In this document: piece after piece, positions 51,694-61,842 of the stretch
Layout of the letters: each line of letters opens with the position of its first letter
Position numbering within the stretch: position 1 is the first letter of the stretch
Source of the DNA: JAHEJA01 sp965656445
GTDB lineage: Bacteria > Pseudomonadota > Alphaproteobacteria > Rhodobacterales > Rhodobacteraceae
Length of the DNA: 64,000 bases
Reading direction: 5' to 3'
Assembly (NCBI GenBank): GCA_965656445.1
Contig: CBFHKO010000002.1
Location: 62,001-126,000, forward strand
Made by a program: the position numbers and the translations under genes
The notes under the pieces: model-generated
Databases searched by the model: none
What the model was told of the DNA's origin: nothing
Seen by the model: only the letters and a program-made list of their open reading frames with translations

Positions 51694-51831
51694 GGTTTTG
51701 ATCCGAGCTAGACAGGCATTGCATTGACCAAATGGACTTGGTTTTAGGATGCAAGTTCCGCTTTGAGGTGTTCATAAAACCGTTAACTCACTCGCTTACT
51801 CAGGGTTCAAATTGCTATAAAGGACGACCCA

Positions 51832-52644
51832 ATGGCGCGTATAAAATACTCAGCATCCACTAATACCCATGTGACGCAGGTCTTAATTCCATACGGGTTG
51901 CAAACCCCATATGGGCGCTGTGTGGATGTTGTTGGCGCAGACATGAGACGCGTTGAAGAACCCTACACCGGACAAACAGCAATGGTGATGGATGTGACCT
52001 CACCGCAGATCGAAATTGATCTCATGTTCGATGATGTCCCTTATGACTATCCTGAGATCCTATTTCAGCCGAGACCGTCGAAATATAGCTTATTTGCTGA
52101 TGAATTGGTGTCAGAGATCCAAGCTGTAAAGGATGGGTTAACAGGGAATGACTTGGTCCAGAAAATTGCGTGCCACGTGGCGGAGCGGTTCACATATGGC
52201 CATCCTGATGTCACCTTTAATGACGGCGCTGACATCATTCCGGCCATTGGCTGCGGTGTGGTTCAAGGGTCTTGTGTGGACATTAACACATATTTCTTAG
52301 CCGCCTTGCGCAGCGTTGGCATCCAAGCTGGCTATGTGACGGGATTTTTCTTTCCTCAGGAAAAGGGGAATGTCTGTGACGATGGTCATTGCTGGGTTGT
52401 GACACGCGTGGATAACGAAACGCTAGAATGGGATATCGCGCATCATCTCAAGCTCGGCACGCGCACCATTGAGGCGGGGTTAAACCCCAAGCCTGGCAAG
52501 CGATTTGCATGCTTTCATTCTATGGGGTTAGATTTTCCAGAATTGGGCGTCACTGGCATCAAAGCCCTCATCGAACCCGTTCAGATCCAAGAGGGTCACG
52601 TCATCCGGTTTGAGACTCCGCATATTGAAGTGTTGGAAAGCTAA
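51832..52644 (+). CDS. Transglutaminase-like protein
   Basis: 270 residues: N-terminal beta domain, then a transglutaminase core with Cys in G-S-C-V-D-I-N-T, His in D-G-H-C-W-V-V and Asp in E-W-D-I-A-H-H. Bacterial relatives are putative peptidases or ligases. No signal peptide, so cytoplasmic. No neighbours in the same direction within 100 bp. Confidence 0.85.
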   Translation: MARIKYSASTNTHVTQVLIPYGLQTPYGRCVDVVGADMRRVEEPYTGQTAMVMDVTSPQIEIDLMFDDVPYDYPEILFQPRPSKYSLFADELVSEIQAVKDGLTGNDLVQKIACHVAERFTYGHPDVTFNDGADIIPAIGCGVVQGSCVDINTYFLAALRSVGIQAGYVTGFFFPQEKGNVCDDGHCWVVTRVDNETLEWDIAHHLKLGTRTIEAGLNPKPGKRFACFHSMGLDFPELGVTGIKALIEPVQIQEGHVIRFETPHIEVLES

Positions 52645-52694
52645 ACGAGTACTCCGCGCTCAGTCATTGTTCGGTCGTCGCAAGATGAGATAGT

Positions 52695-53588
52695 TTAGGC
52701 AGGGGATTGCACGCCCCAATCGGGTGCGCCCGTTGATCCTGTGTCCGATATGGCAATGCGTCTTACGATTTGTATCGGCAATCTCTGCGGTGCAAAGAGC
52801 CATCGGCCATATAAATTGAAAATACCGCGCCGTGTGTAGGCACTCCAGTGGCAAATGCGTTTTTCGCGCGGGCCGATGTCGATCCCACGGGCATTGAGGT
52901 CCGCAATCACATCAGGGCGATCAATCCAGAGTGTCACGACATTTGATTGATCCGGCTGATAGCGACCAAAGGAGGGTCCTGCCTGCGCTCCAGCCAGTTG
53001 TTTCCAATAGAAAAGTTGCTCAAATATATAGTTTTCCGTGCTGGCAACACATAGGATTTCCGCAGATTTTCCTAAATCTGTCTTCAACGCGTGCTCAGCC
53101 GCTTGTTTATATTCAGAGGGGAATAAAAAGAGTGCGCGCGCCACATCCCCCGCCTGAAGAAGGGGAAACGCGCAAAGCGCAACACGAGCACCCAAGGAAT
53201 GTGACATGAGTTGAATGGCCACATCTGGGTAAGCGGTGCGCAGCTGTTTAATCAATTCTGCCAAAGCAACGCCCGCCTGCGCCGCGGTATCATAGGCGTC
53301 TTTTAGTTTGCCACGCGATGGCCAAGAAAATCCAATCGCGACACTTTGAGTATCATGGGCCTTTAATTCATCAGGCCAGCTCCGCGTTCTAAAATCCCAT
53401 GCCACTGGGTTGGGATTAAACATCGTGGCGTGCGGGCAATGCGCCGATTGTCGGTGATCAAACTGATACCCATGTATCATGATAACGATAGAGGACGGGG
53501 GAGTTGATGAAGAAATGGATGTTGTAATCTCAGTAACTTGATCCCTGAGAGGTTCCTGCGTCAGCGAATTGATTTGAAAAACCTGCAT
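52695..53588 (-). CDS. Alpha/beta hydrolase (DUF900-like)
   Basis: 297 residues. Nucleophile elbow S-H-S-L-G-A-R, oxyanion strand V-I-M-I-H-G-Y, and a C-terminal His region (C-H-W-S-A-Y) complete a plausible Ser-Asp-His triad. No signal peptide. Esterase or lipase-like; substrate unknown. Confidence 0.8.
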   Translation of the reverse strand: MQVFQINSLTQEPLRDQVTEITTSISSSTPPSSIVIMIHGYQFDHRQSAHCPHATMFNPNPVAWDFRTRSWPDELKAHDTQSVAIGFSWPSRGKLKDAYDTAAQAGVALAELIKQLRTAYPDVAIQLMSHSLGARVALCAFPLLQAGDVARALFLFPSEYKQAAEHALKTDLGKSAEILCVASTENYIFEQLFYWKQLAGAQAGPSFGRYQPDQSNVVTLWIDRPDVIADLNARGIDIGPREKRICHWSAYTRRGIFNLYGRWLFAPQRLPIQIVRRIAISDTGSTGAPDWGVQSPA

Positions 53589-53735
53589 CGGCTATTCCAC
53601 ATTGCTCAGCCTGAGGGAGCCTGCTTTGTGTAAAAGATGCGCAACATTGACCTAAAAGTTTCATGACATTTTAGGTGAATTGCAAATGCAAAGGCGCCGA
53701 GCCAAGGAATTCGGTGAATTTTGCGCGAAAAAAGC

Positions 53736-53810
<75 letters not shown>

Positions 53811-53896
53811 GTACCGTGGGCGGGTGATTAGACCTATTTTTGCTTATGTGCAAGTACAATCTAGACCCTTTTTTATCCATGTTGTAAGACGGGTTT

Positions 53897-54070
53897 ATGA
53901 GCGGAAAAAATTCAATGAAACAAGCTGAATCAGAGGCACAGGCGCGCGAGGATCGGCTCAAGGCGGCCCTCAAGGCGAATATGGCACGTCGCAAGGCGCA
54001 GGCCAAAGCGCGCACGGGAAATTCGCATCCTGAGGCGAAATCTGAGAGACAAGCGGAAAAGGACGAGTAG
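53897..54070 (+). CDS. Small charged protein upstream of murA
   Basis: 57 residues, almost entirely helical and charged (E-A-Q-A-R-E-D-R-L-K-A-A-L-K-A-N, R-R-K-A-Q-A-K-A-R). It abuts murA without gap, which supports translation. Similar short proteins precede murA in Rhodobacteraceae. Function unknown. No strong ribosome site visible. Confidence 0.7.
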   Translation: MSGKNSMKQAESEAQAREDRLKAALKANMARRKAQAKARTGNSHPEAKSERQAEKDE

Positions 54071-55342
54071 ATGGATGCGATTTTGGTAAAGGGCAATGGC
54101 CCAGTTAATGGGCAGATCCCAATTGCAGGGGCCAAAAATGCATGCCTCACGTTGATGCCTGCGACCTTGTTAAGTGATGAGCCTTTGACATTAACTAATG
54201 CGCCGCGCTTGTCAGATATCAAAACGATGTCGGCCTTGTTGGGCTCTTTGGGGGCTGAGGTGACGTCCCTGAATGACGGTTTGGTCTTGGCGATGTCCAC
54301 GCATAACCTCAGCAGCACGCGCGCAGATTATGATATTGTGCGCAAAATGCGAGCCTCAAATTTGGTGTTGGGGCCATTGCTCGCCCGTGAAGGATATGCG
54401 GAAGTGTCGCTCCCGGGCGGCTGTGCGATTGGGGCGCGCCCTATGGATTTGCATACTTCTGCTCTTGAGGCACTGGGCGCTGAGATTGAGCTAAAGGATG
54501 GCTATCTTCATGCCAAGGCAATTGGGGGCAAGCTCAAAGGCGGGGTGCATGAGATGCGCTTTGCCTCCGTTGGCGCGACCGAGAATTTTGTGATGGCGGC
54601 AACGCTCGCCAAAGGAACGTCGGTTTTAAAGAACGCGGCGCGTGAACCTGAAATCGTTGATTTGGTCAACTGCCTTCGCAAGATGGGCGCGCAAATCGAG
54701 GGTGAGGGAACATCTGAAATTACGATCCAAGGTGTTGATAAACTGCACGGCGCGACACATCCCGTTGTGACAGATCGTATCGAGCTTGGCACATATATGT
54801 TGGCACCTGCGATTGCGGGCGGTGAAGTCGAACTTTTGGGTGGTCGTATTGATTTGGTGAAATCCTTTGTTGAAAAGCTTGATGAAGCTGGTGTTGATGT
54901 GTGGGAAACTGAGGCGGGCCTCAAGGTCAAGCGCCGCAGCGATCATATCAAAGCGGTCGATGTGCGCACCGAAGTGTTCCCAGGGTTTCCAACCGATCTT
55001 CAGGCGCAAATGATGGCGATGCTCTGTACAGCGGATGGGGTCAGCAATCTAGAAGAAACCATTTTTGAAAACCGCTTTATGCATGCCCCTGAATTGATGC
55101 GCATGGGTGCGAACATCGAAGTACAGGGCGGAAGTGCCAAGGTCACAGGTGTGAGTAATCTCAAAGGCGCACAGGTCATGGCAACCGATTTGCGGGCCTC
55201 TGTCTCCTTGATCCTTGCGGGTCTTGCGGCCGAGGGTGAAACCTTGGTGAGCCGTGTTTACCATTTGGATCGTGGCTATGAAAAGCTTGAGGAAAAGCTA
55301 TTGGCCGTTGGCGCCAATGTGGAACGGGTGCAAGGCGTATGA
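54071..55342 (+). CDS. murA: UDP-N-acetylglucosamine 1-carboxyvinyltransferase
   Basis: 423 residues. K-N-A-C-L-T near the start (catalytic Lys region) and the loop with the PEP-binding Cys: L-P-G-G-C-A-I-G. First committed step of peptidoglycan synthesis. Overlaps DUF2948 gene by 4 bp. Confidence 0.97.
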   Translation: MDAILVKGNGPVNGQIPIAGAKNACLTLMPATLLSDEPLTLTNAPRLSDIKTMSALLGSLGAEVTSLNDGLVLAMSTHNLSSTRADYDIVRKMRASNLVLGPLLAREGYAEVSLPGGCAIGARPMDLHTSALEALGAEIELKDGYLHAKAIGGKLKGGVHEMRFASVGATENFVMAATLAKGTSVLKNAAREPEIVDLVNCLRKMGAQIEGEGTSEITIQGVDKLHGATHPVVTDRIELGTYMLAPAIAGGEVELLGGRIDLVKSFVEKLDEAGVDVWETEAGLKVKRRSDHIKAVDVRTEVFPGFPTDLQAQMMAMLCTADGVSNLEETIFENRFMHAPELMRMGANIEVQGGSAKVTGVSNLKGAQVMATDLRASVSLILAGLAAEGETLVSRVYHLDRGYEKLEEKLLAVGANVERVQGV

Positions 55343-55818
55343 GCGGGGACGCAAGCTTTGAAGATGGCGCGGAAAAGCCAATCAACATCGGCGCCTTTGA
55401 TCTCGATGATCTAAAGGTTGTTGCCAGCCTCGTCCAAGATAGCGTTTTCCCGATTTCTGAAATGACATGGCGGGCCAAAGACCGTCGTTTGGCGATCCTT
55501 CTCAACCGATTTCGGTGGGAAGATAAGGACGCCGCCGAGCGTGATGGCCGCGCACCTGAGCGGGTTCAATCCATCATGGTTGTCGAGCATGTCGATGCCG
55601 TGTCTTCGCAAGGCGTTGATCGCTCTGATAAGGAAACAGTCTTGTCCCTGTTGGATATAACTTTCGAAAATAGTGATGACGTTTCTGGATATGTGACTCT
55701 TATTTTGGCAGGCGACGGGATCATTCGCGCCAAGGTCGAAGCATTGGAAGTCTCGCTCAAGGATGTTACACGCCCTTATGTGGCCCCGTCCAAATCCGTG
55801 CCACGTCATCCATCTTGA
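55339..55818 (+). CDS. DUF2948 family protein
   Basis: 159 residues. Conserved alphaproteobacterial family seen between murA and hisD; function unknown. N-L-like start D-L-D-D-L-K-V-V-A-S-L-V-Q-D and F-R-W-E-D-K-D are typical. ATGA overlap with murA. Confidence 0.85.
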   Translation: MSGDASFEDGAEKPINIGAFDLDDLKVVASLVQDSVFPISEMTWRAKDRRLAILLNRFRWEDKDAAERDGRAPERVQSIMVVEHVDAVSSQGVDRSDKETVLSLLDITFENSDDVSGYVTLILAGDGIIRAKVEALEVSLKDVTRPYVAPSKSVPRHPS

Positions 55819-55878
55819 AACTTGTCGCCCTCATTCGATAAGGGCGCTGTGACGAAACTCAGTCGTTGGGAACTAGCT

Positions 55879-57180
55879 ATGCCAGTTTTTTTGAATGCAC
55901 AAGATGCCGATTTTGAACAGGCATTTCTCGGTCTTTTGTCCGCGAAACGCGAGGACAGCCCTGATGTGGATGATATCGTTGCAGGGATCATTGCGGATGT
56001 GCGCGCCCGTGGGGACGCAGCTGTACTTGAGCTGACGGCGAAATTTGACCGTTTGGACTTAGCGGCGGATGCCATGCGGTTTTCCCCTGAGGAGATTGAC
56101 ACATATTGCGACCAAGTCGGCCCAGAGGATCGCGCGGCATTGGAGTTGGCGGCAACGCGTATTCGCGCCTATCATGCCCGTCAAATGCCCCAAGATGAAC
56201 GGTGGACGGATGAGGCTGGTGCGGAATTGGGCTGGCGGTGGACGCCCGTGTCCGCAGCGGGTCTTTATGTGCCGGGTGGATTAGCCAGCTATCCCTCATC
56301 AGTATTGATGAATGCTATCCCTGCTAAAGTGGCGGGAGTTGCGCGTTTGGCGATCTGTGTGCCGACCCCTGATGGTGTTGTGAACCCTTTGGTTTTGCTT
56401 GCGGCAAAACTTTCAGGTGTGGACGAGGTTTATCGCATTGGCGGCGCTCAGGCGATTGCGGCGCTTGCTTATGGCACGCAAACAATCGCGCCGGTTGATA
56501 AAATCACTGGGCCAGGAAATGCTTTTGTTGCGGCGGCCAAACGGCGTGTGTTTGGCAAAGTCGGCATTGATATGATAGCAGGCCCCTCTGAAATTTTGGT
56601 GATCGCGGATAAAAACAATGACCCAGATTGGATCGCCTTGGATCTCTTGTCCCAAGCGGAACATGACGAAAGCGCGCAGAGCCTTTTGATCACGGATGAT
56701 GCCGACTTTGGTCAATCCGTTGCACGCGCTGTTGAAAAGCGATTGGAAACATTGGAACGGCGTGCAATCGCGGGGGCAAGCTGGCGCGATTTTGGCGCGG
56801 TGATAACTGTGCCGTCTTTGGACAATGCCGCAGAATTGTCAAATCGCATTGCTCCAGAGCACCTAGAGTTATGTGTGGATGATCCAGATGGATTAGCAGA
56901 GAAAATTACGCATGCCGGAGCTATCTTTTTGGGGGCATGGACCCCTGAGGCCATTGGCGATTATATTGGCGGCCCAAACCACGTCTTGCCGACAGCGCGT
57001 TCAGCTCGATTTAGCTCTGGCCTGTCGGTCATGGATTTTATCAAGCGCACGACTCTGGCCAAGATGACCCCTGATGCCTTGCGCGCGATTGGTCCGTCTG
57101 CCGAACGCTTGGCGACTTCTGAAAGCCTAGAAGCACATGGGCTTTCTGTGACCGCACGATTGAGAGCGTTAAATGGATAG
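55879..57180 (+). CDS. hisD: Histidinol dehydrogenase
   Basis: 433 residues. Motifs: Y-V-P-G-G, G-P-G-N-A-F-V-A-A-A-K, A-G-P-S-E-I, L-S-Q-A-E-H-D, A-P-E-H-L, and G-D-Y-I-G-G-P-N-H. Last two steps of histidine synthesis, zinc-dependent. Start 55879 is chosen by family length; the frame is open from 55822. Overlaps the methyltransferase gene by 8 bp. Confidence 0.95.
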   Translation: MPVFLNAQDADFEQAFLGLLSAKREDSPDVDDIVAGIIADVRARGDAAVLELTAKFDRLDLAADAMRFSPEEIDTYCDQVGPEDRAALELAATRIRAYHARQMPQDERWTDEAGAELGWRWTPVSAAGLYVPGGLASYPSSVLMNAIPAKVAGVARLAICVPTPDGVVNPLVLLAAKLSGVDEVYRIGGAQAIAALAYGTQTIAPVDKITGPGNAFVAAAKRRVFGKVGIDMIAGPSEILVIADKNNDPDWIALDLLSQAEHDESAQSLLITDDADFGQSVARAVEKRLETLERRAIAGASWRDFGAVITVPSLDNAAELSNRIAPEHLELCVDDPDGLAEKITHAGAIFLGAWTPEAIGDYIGGPNHVLPTARSARFSSGLSVMDFIKRTTLAKMTPDALRAIGPSAERLATSESLEAHGLSVTARLRALNG

Positions 57181-57793
57181 ACAATTGCATTGGAACTCGG
57201 CCTATGTTTCCCAAAACGAAGAGGGGCTAACGTGGTTCGAGGAGACCCCAAAGCAATCGCTCGACTTGGTTCAAAACTATTCTAACCCTACAGATGGGGT
57301 CATTGACGTCGGCGCAGGCGCGGCGCGTTTGGTTGATGGTTTGCTAGAGGCTGGCTATAATGATGTGACGTTATTGGATGTCTCTAACAAAGCTTTGGAC
57401 ATTACAAAAACGCGCTTAGGGACGGATTACAATCGACCGACATATTTGGTGACGGACATCACGCGCTGGCATCCTATGCGTAAATTTCAGATTTGGCATG
57501 ATCGCGCGATGCTTCATTTTCTCTCTGACGAAATGTCAAAAGAAGCCTATTTCGGATGTATGTCTGCAGCGCTGAAATCAGGGGGATATGCTATTTTATC
57601 GACCTTTTCCCAAGAGGGGCCTGAAAAATGCGCAGGCCTCAGCGTTCAGCGATATAGCAGTGCCTTTCTATTTGATACGGTTGATCTAGAAATCCGTGAT
57701 GGATTTGAAAAGGTCGAACAGCGCCAACATATGCATAAAACACCATCAGGCAACTTGCAGGCCTATCAAACGCTTGTTATTCGTAAAAAGTAA
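57173..57793 (+). CDS. Class I SAM-dependent methyltransferase
   Basis: 206 residues. Motif I D-V-G-A-G-A-A-R, acidic motif II L-L-D-V-S, then D-I-T and R-A-M-L-H-F-L. Substrate unknown. Overlaps hisD by 8 bp and is not part of the usual operon in this position, so probably inserted. Confidence 0.8.
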   Translation: MDRQLHWNSAYVSQNEEGLTWFEETPKQSLDLVQNYSNPTDGVIDVGAGAARLVDGLLEAGYNDVTLLDVSNKALDITKTRLGTDYNRPTYLVTDITRWHPMRKFQIWHDRAMLHFLSDEMSKEAYFGCMSAALKSGGYAILSTFSQEGPEKCAGLSVQRYSSAFLFDTVDLEIRDGFEKVEQRQHMHKTPSGNLQAYQTLVIRKK

Positions 57794-57853
57794 TTATTTG
57801 CACTCGGTCGTTATATTTGGCAGCCTCGTGTTGGACTAGAACTGGAACCGAAG

Positions 57854-58333
57854 ATGTCTCGCATCTCATATATCGAAATACATGATCGCAACTTGCCGCC
57901 GCCGACGCCCGAGATTGAGCAAGAGCGTAAAGTGGCGATGTTTGACCTTCTCGAAGATAACACGTTTAATATCCCACCACGCGACGGAATAGCGCAACCT
58001 GTTGGTCCGTTTCATGTGGGTCTTGCTATCAAAAACAAACGCTTGGTGTTTGATGTCTGTGACGAAGCCAAGGCCAAAGTCGTTGAATTCCATTTGTCCC
58101 TCTCGCCCTTTCGCCAAGTGGTCAAGGATTACTGGGCCATCTGCGAAAGCTATTACGACGCGGTGAAAAACATGCCACCTAGTCAGATTGAAACCATTGA
58201 TATGGCGCGGCGTGGTATTCACAACGAAGGCGCGCGTATCTTGACAGAGCGTTTAGAGGGCAAAGCCGAGATTGATAATGACACCGCAAGACGTTTGTTC
58301 ACGCTGATCTGCGTGATGCATTTTGGGGTCTGA
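57854..58333 (+). CDS. UPF0262 family protein
   Basis: 159 residues, R-I-S-Y-I-E-I-H-D-R-N-L and F-H-V-G-L-A-I-K-N-K-R-L-V-F-D-V are family hallmarks. Function unknown, restricted to alphaproteobacteria. The next gene follows by 2 bp. Confidence 0.9.
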   Translation: MSRISYIEIHDRNLPPPTPEIEQERKVAMFDLLEDNTFNIPPRDGIAQPVGPFHVGLAIKNKRLVFDVCDEAKAKVVEFHLSLSPFRQVVKDYWAICESYYDAVKNMPPSQIETIDMARRGIHNEGARILTERLEGKAEIDNDTARRLFTLICVMHFGV

Positions 58334-58335
58334 TC

Positions 58336-58794
58336 ATGACGCTGGACCTTCCACAATCGGTCCTGTTTTGCTGCGATCATAATGCTGTGCGCTCCCCTAT
58401 GGCTGAGGGCATCATGAAAAAGCTGTATGGCACGGGGACATATGTTCAATCTGTTGGTGTCATGAATGATCTGGAAATCGATGGGTTCTCGATCGCGGTC
58501 TGTGAAGAGATCGGCGTCGAACTGTCTCGTCATAGATCCCGAAGTTTCGATGAAATGGAACAATGGGGCGATGATTTATCGTCATTTGATCTTGTGATTG
58601 CCTTGTCGCCAGCCTCGCAACGACGTGCATTGGAATTGACCCGCTTTTTTCATTTAGATGTCGAATATTGGCCAATTATGGACCCGACGGGACTAGGGGA
58701 AACGCGCGAAACAAAGTTGAACACCTATCGACAAGTCCGCGATCAAATTGTGTCTCACTTGGTTGATCGTTGGGGGAAACCATCGGAAGGATAA
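58336..58794 (+). CDS. Low-molecular-weight protein-tyrosine phosphatase-like protein
   Basis: 152 residues. Signature C-D-H-N-A-V-R-S (Cys13, Arg19; C-x5-R) and the Asp loop D-P-T-G. Either a tyrosine phosphatase or arsenate-reductase-like enzyme. In relatives infA follows; here an opposed aminotransferase gene does. Confidence 0.85.
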   Translation: MTLDLPQSVLFCCDHNAVRSPMAEGIMKKLYGTGTYVQSVGVMNDLEIDGFSIAVCEEIGVELSRHRSRSFDEMEQWGDDLSSFDLVIALSPASQRRALELTRFFHLDVEYWPIMDPTGLGETRETKLNTYRQVRDQIVSHLVDRWGKPSEG

Positions 58795-58808
58795 GCATCC
58801 TTCCTACT

Positions 58809-60065
58809 CTAATCCTCGGTGATATCTGCCAGTGCTGAGAGGAGCCTGCGGATTTCGGCAATGGAATTATAGTGGCACATGGAGATGCGAATGCAATCTT
58901 CCCATCCCAAGGGGTCCAGAATATTTCCTGAATAGTGATCCGCTTTGCGGGTATGCGTGCGAATGCCCATGTCGTTCAACAAGGTGACAACTTCGGCGGA
59001 GGGCCGCCCTTTGATCCGTAGCGACACCAACCCTTCACGACGTGGATTATCGATACCGCCGATGATTTCGACACCGTTTAGCTCGCTCGCGCCTTTGAGG
59101 TTATCTGTTCCAAACAGCAAGGCCTGTGTGAGGGTTTGTTCATGCGCATGAATAGCCTCAGCCGCAGCTTCGATTTTGGCGCGTCGATCTGTCTGAGTGC
59201 TGACTTGATCACCGAGCCATTCTAAATAAGCGGTCACATCGCTAATGGTCGCGTAGGCGCCTGTATCACGGGTGCCAAATTCCCATGCGAGGTCTGGTCC
59301 ATCAATCAATTTTTCATGGGGCAATGCCGCCATACGATCAGAGACCCAAGCAAAGCCAAAGCCATGGCGCGAAAACATTTTATAGGGCGAAATCGCGTAT
59401 CCATCAACGTCATAAGCGGCCAAATCGATATGCCCATGGGCGGCGTGTTGGATGCCATCCACTATGATAAAGCACTTTGGCGCCACAGCGCGAATGGCCT
59501 TCGCTATTGCGGCGACATCCACGGACATGCCTGTGACAGGGGATGTGTGCAGGATCGTGGCCACCTGTGTGTTAGGTTGAACAGACTTGGCATAATCGCT
59601 CGCATCAACGGAACCTGTCGCGTCGTTATGCGGAACAGAGATATAGTCCAATCCCGCATGATCGGCCCAATGACGCGCTGCAGACCGAGATGCGGGATGT
59701 TCAAGGGTCGAGCCAAGGACAGAGCCGGATTTCGGGGATGCCATAACGGCGCTGCGAATGAGGCGAAACAAAAGTTCTGTGCCAGATTCACCGACGAAGA
59801 ACTGGCCTGACTGCGCGTTGAGCAGGATGGCGGCATCCGCCTTGGCTTTGTTAATGATTGCGACAAGAGCGTGGCTTGTCGCATTGTCGCGCCCTTGGTT
59901 ATCAGGGATCGCGGCGAATTTTGTTGAGGTCTCCACCACCGATTTCAACGTCAAAGCACCGCCTGCGTTTTCAAAGAATATCCGCTCGCCTGCAAAGGGG
60001 CAGCTATCGACATGAGCAAATCGATCACGAATAGCAGTCATCAGTTCAGGTTTTGAATCAAACAT
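58809..60065 (-). CDS. Class V aminotransferase (cysteine desulfurase-like)
   Basis: 418 residues. PLP Lys in I-S-P-Y-K-M-F-S; substrate region F-F-E-N-A-G-G at the start. No desulfurase Cys loop seen, so the reaction is open. The start is uncertain: 60065 is used; the frame is open to 60119. Convergent with the phosphatase gene. Confidence 0.82.
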   Translation of the reverse strand: MFDSKPELMTAIRDRFAHVDSCPFAGERIFFENAGGALTLKSVVETSTKFAAIPDNQGRDNATSHALVAIINKAKADAAILLNAQSGQFFVGESGTELLFRLIRSAVMASPKSGSVLGSTLEHPASRSAARHWADHAGLDYISVPHNDATGSVDASDYAKSVQPNTQVATILHTSPVTGMSVDVAAIAKAIRAVAPKCFIIVDGIQHAAHGHIDLAAYDVDGYAISPYKMFSRHGFGFAWVSDRMAALPHEKLIDGPDLAWEFGTRDTGAYATISDVTAYLEWLGDQVSTQTDRRAKIEAAAEAIHAHEQTLTQALLFGTDNLKGASELNGVEIIGGIDNPRREGLVSLRIKGRPSAEVVTLLNDMGIRTHTRKADHYSGNILDPLGWEDCIRISMCHYNSIAEIRRLLSALADITED

Positions 60066-60200
60066 GGGAGCCCCCTTTGGTCTAATGCGATATTTGTCTG
60101 GAATGGGGGGCAACTGCAATCGCCTTTTTCAAATGCCACCACGTTACATTTGCCTTTGCTCTTTTCCCTTGCTTAACTGATGAGGGTGAAAGTGGGACAT

Positions 60201-61061
60201 ATGACAGAGCAGGTTACGATTTTTGAAATGGGTCCACGAGATGGGCTTCAGAATGAAAAGCGGCTGATTTCGACCGATGACAAAGTGCGCTTGGTGGATC
60301 GTTTGTCGGACTGTGGATTGACCAAGATTGAGGTCACAAGCTTTGTCAGCCCCAAATGGGTGCCACAAATGGCGGATGCCGCGGATGTTATGGCGGGAAT
60401 TCATCGCGCGCGGGATGTCATTTATTCCGCACTTACCCCTAATATGCGTGGTCTTGAGGCGGCGCTAGAGGCCAAGAGCGATGAAGTCGCGGTTTTTGCC
60501 TCTGCGTCAGAGGGGTTTTCACAGGCTAATATCAATTGCTCCATTGACGAAAGCCTCGCGCGATTTGCCCCTGTTATGGAGGCCGCTAAATCGGTTGGGA
60601 CACCTGTGCGCGGATATGTGTCCTGTGTCATCGCCTGTCCCTATGACGGAGATATCGCCCCCGATCAGGTCGCTTATGTGACGGCGCAGCTCTTGGATAT
60701 GGGCTGTTATGAAGTGAGCCTAGGCGACACAATTGGGGTTGGGACACCTGAGAGCGTGACGTCTTTGTTGGATGTTCTCTGCGATCGCTTTGCCGCGGAT
60801 CAATTAGCGGGTCATTTCCATGACACCAATGGACAGGCACGTGACAATATTAAAGTGGCGCTGGACTATGGGCTTCGGACCTTTGATGCCGCTGTCGCGG
60901 GGCTTGGCGGCTGTCCCTATGCGCCTGGTGCGAAAGGCAACGTCGCGACGGAACAGGTCGTTGCGATGCTTCATGATATGGTGTTTGACACAGGTGTTGA
61001 CCTTGATAGGCTAACAGAGGTTGCGGATTTTGCACGAGGGCTTGTCATCAATGACCTATGA
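60201..61061 (+). CDS. Hydroxymethylglutaryl-CoA lyase
   Basis: 286 residues. G-P-R-D-G-L-Q-N-E, T-S-F-V-S-P-K-W-V-P-Q, G-D-T-I-G-V-G, F-H-D-T-N-G-Q-A and G-G-C-P-Y-A-P-G-A-K-G-N match the family, including the metal His and catalytic Cys. Cleaves HMG-CoA in leucine catabolism. Overlaps the next gene by 11 bp. Confidence 0.93.
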   Translation: MTEQVTIFEMGPRDGLQNEKRLISTDDKVRLVDRLSDCGLTKIEVTSFVSPKWVPQMADAADVMAGIHRARDVIYSALTPNMRGLEAALEAKSDEVAVFASASEGFSQANINCSIDESLARFAPVMEAAKSVGTPVRGYVSCVIACPYDGDIAPDQVAYVTAQLLDMGCYEVSLGDTIGVGTPESVTSLLDVLCDRFAADQLAGHFHDTNGQARDNIKVALDYGLRTFDAAVAGLGGCPYAPGAKGNVATEQVVAMLHDMVFDTGVDLDRLTEVADFARGLVINDL

Positions 61062-61842
61062 GACGTTGACTGTCGAAACGGATACGCGCGGCGTTGTCAA
61101 TTTGACCCTCGCGCGACCTGAGAAAAAGAACGCGATGAATGCTCAGATGATTGCTGAGCTGACCCATTTCGCCAAACATCAAGGAAGCGCAGAGGACACA
61201 CGCGTTGTTGTTTTATCTGGGGCAGGGGACATGTTTTGTGCAGGCGGTGATCTTGGATGGATGCGTGATCAAATTCACGCAGATCGCGAAACACGAATGC
61301 GCGAGGCCCGCAAATTGGCGGATATGTTGCGCGCGATGAATGAAATGCGCAGCCCGTTGATTGGGAAACTGCATGGTGCGGCTTTTGGGGGCGGAATAGG
61401 TCTTGCCTCTATTTGCGATAGTGTGATTGCAGAGGCGGGCAGCAAATTTGGATTAACAGAAACCAAGCTCGGATTGATCCCCGCAACAATAAGCCCCTAT
61501 GTGATCGCGCGCATGGGTGAAGGCTTGGCGCGTCGCGTTTTCATGTCCGCGCGAATTTTTGATGCACAAGAGGCGCGTGACCTAAATCTGTTGACGGATG
61601 TTATGGATCAGGCAGGATTAGAGGATCGTGTCGAACAAGAAATATTGCCGTATCTCAGCGTTGCGCCTAATGCCGTCGCCTCGGCAAAGGCCTTGGCCCG
61701 CGCGTTGGGGCCGCGCATTGATGAGGATGTTATAAATAAAACGATCATTGCTTTGGCCGACACATGGGAGGGCGACGAAGCCCAAGAGGGCATCGACGCC
61801 TTTTTGAACAAACGCCGCCCGAAATGGCATCAGCCCTTGTGA
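61051..61842 (+). CDS. Methylglutaconyl-CoA/enoyl-CoA hydratase
   Basis: 263 residues, crotonase fold: oxyanion-hole G-A-G-D-M-F-C-A-G-G-D-L and H-G-A-A-F-G-G-G, with Glu in E-T-K-L-G. With HMG-CoA lyase it fits leucine degradation. The carboxylase subunits that normally adjoin are not in the window. Confidence 0.9.
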   Translation: MTYETLTVETDTRGVVNLTLARPEKKNAMNAQMIAELTHFAKHQGSAEDTRVVVLSGAGDMFCAGGDLGWMRDQIHADRETRMREARKLADMLRAMNEMRSPLIGKLHGAAFGGGIGLASICDSVIAEAGSKFGLTETKLGLIPATISPYVIARMGEGLARRVFMSARIFDAQEARDLNLLTDVMDQAGLEDRVEQEILPYLSVAPNAVASAKALARALGPRIDEDVINKTIIALADTWEGDEAQEGIDAFLNKRRPKWHQPL

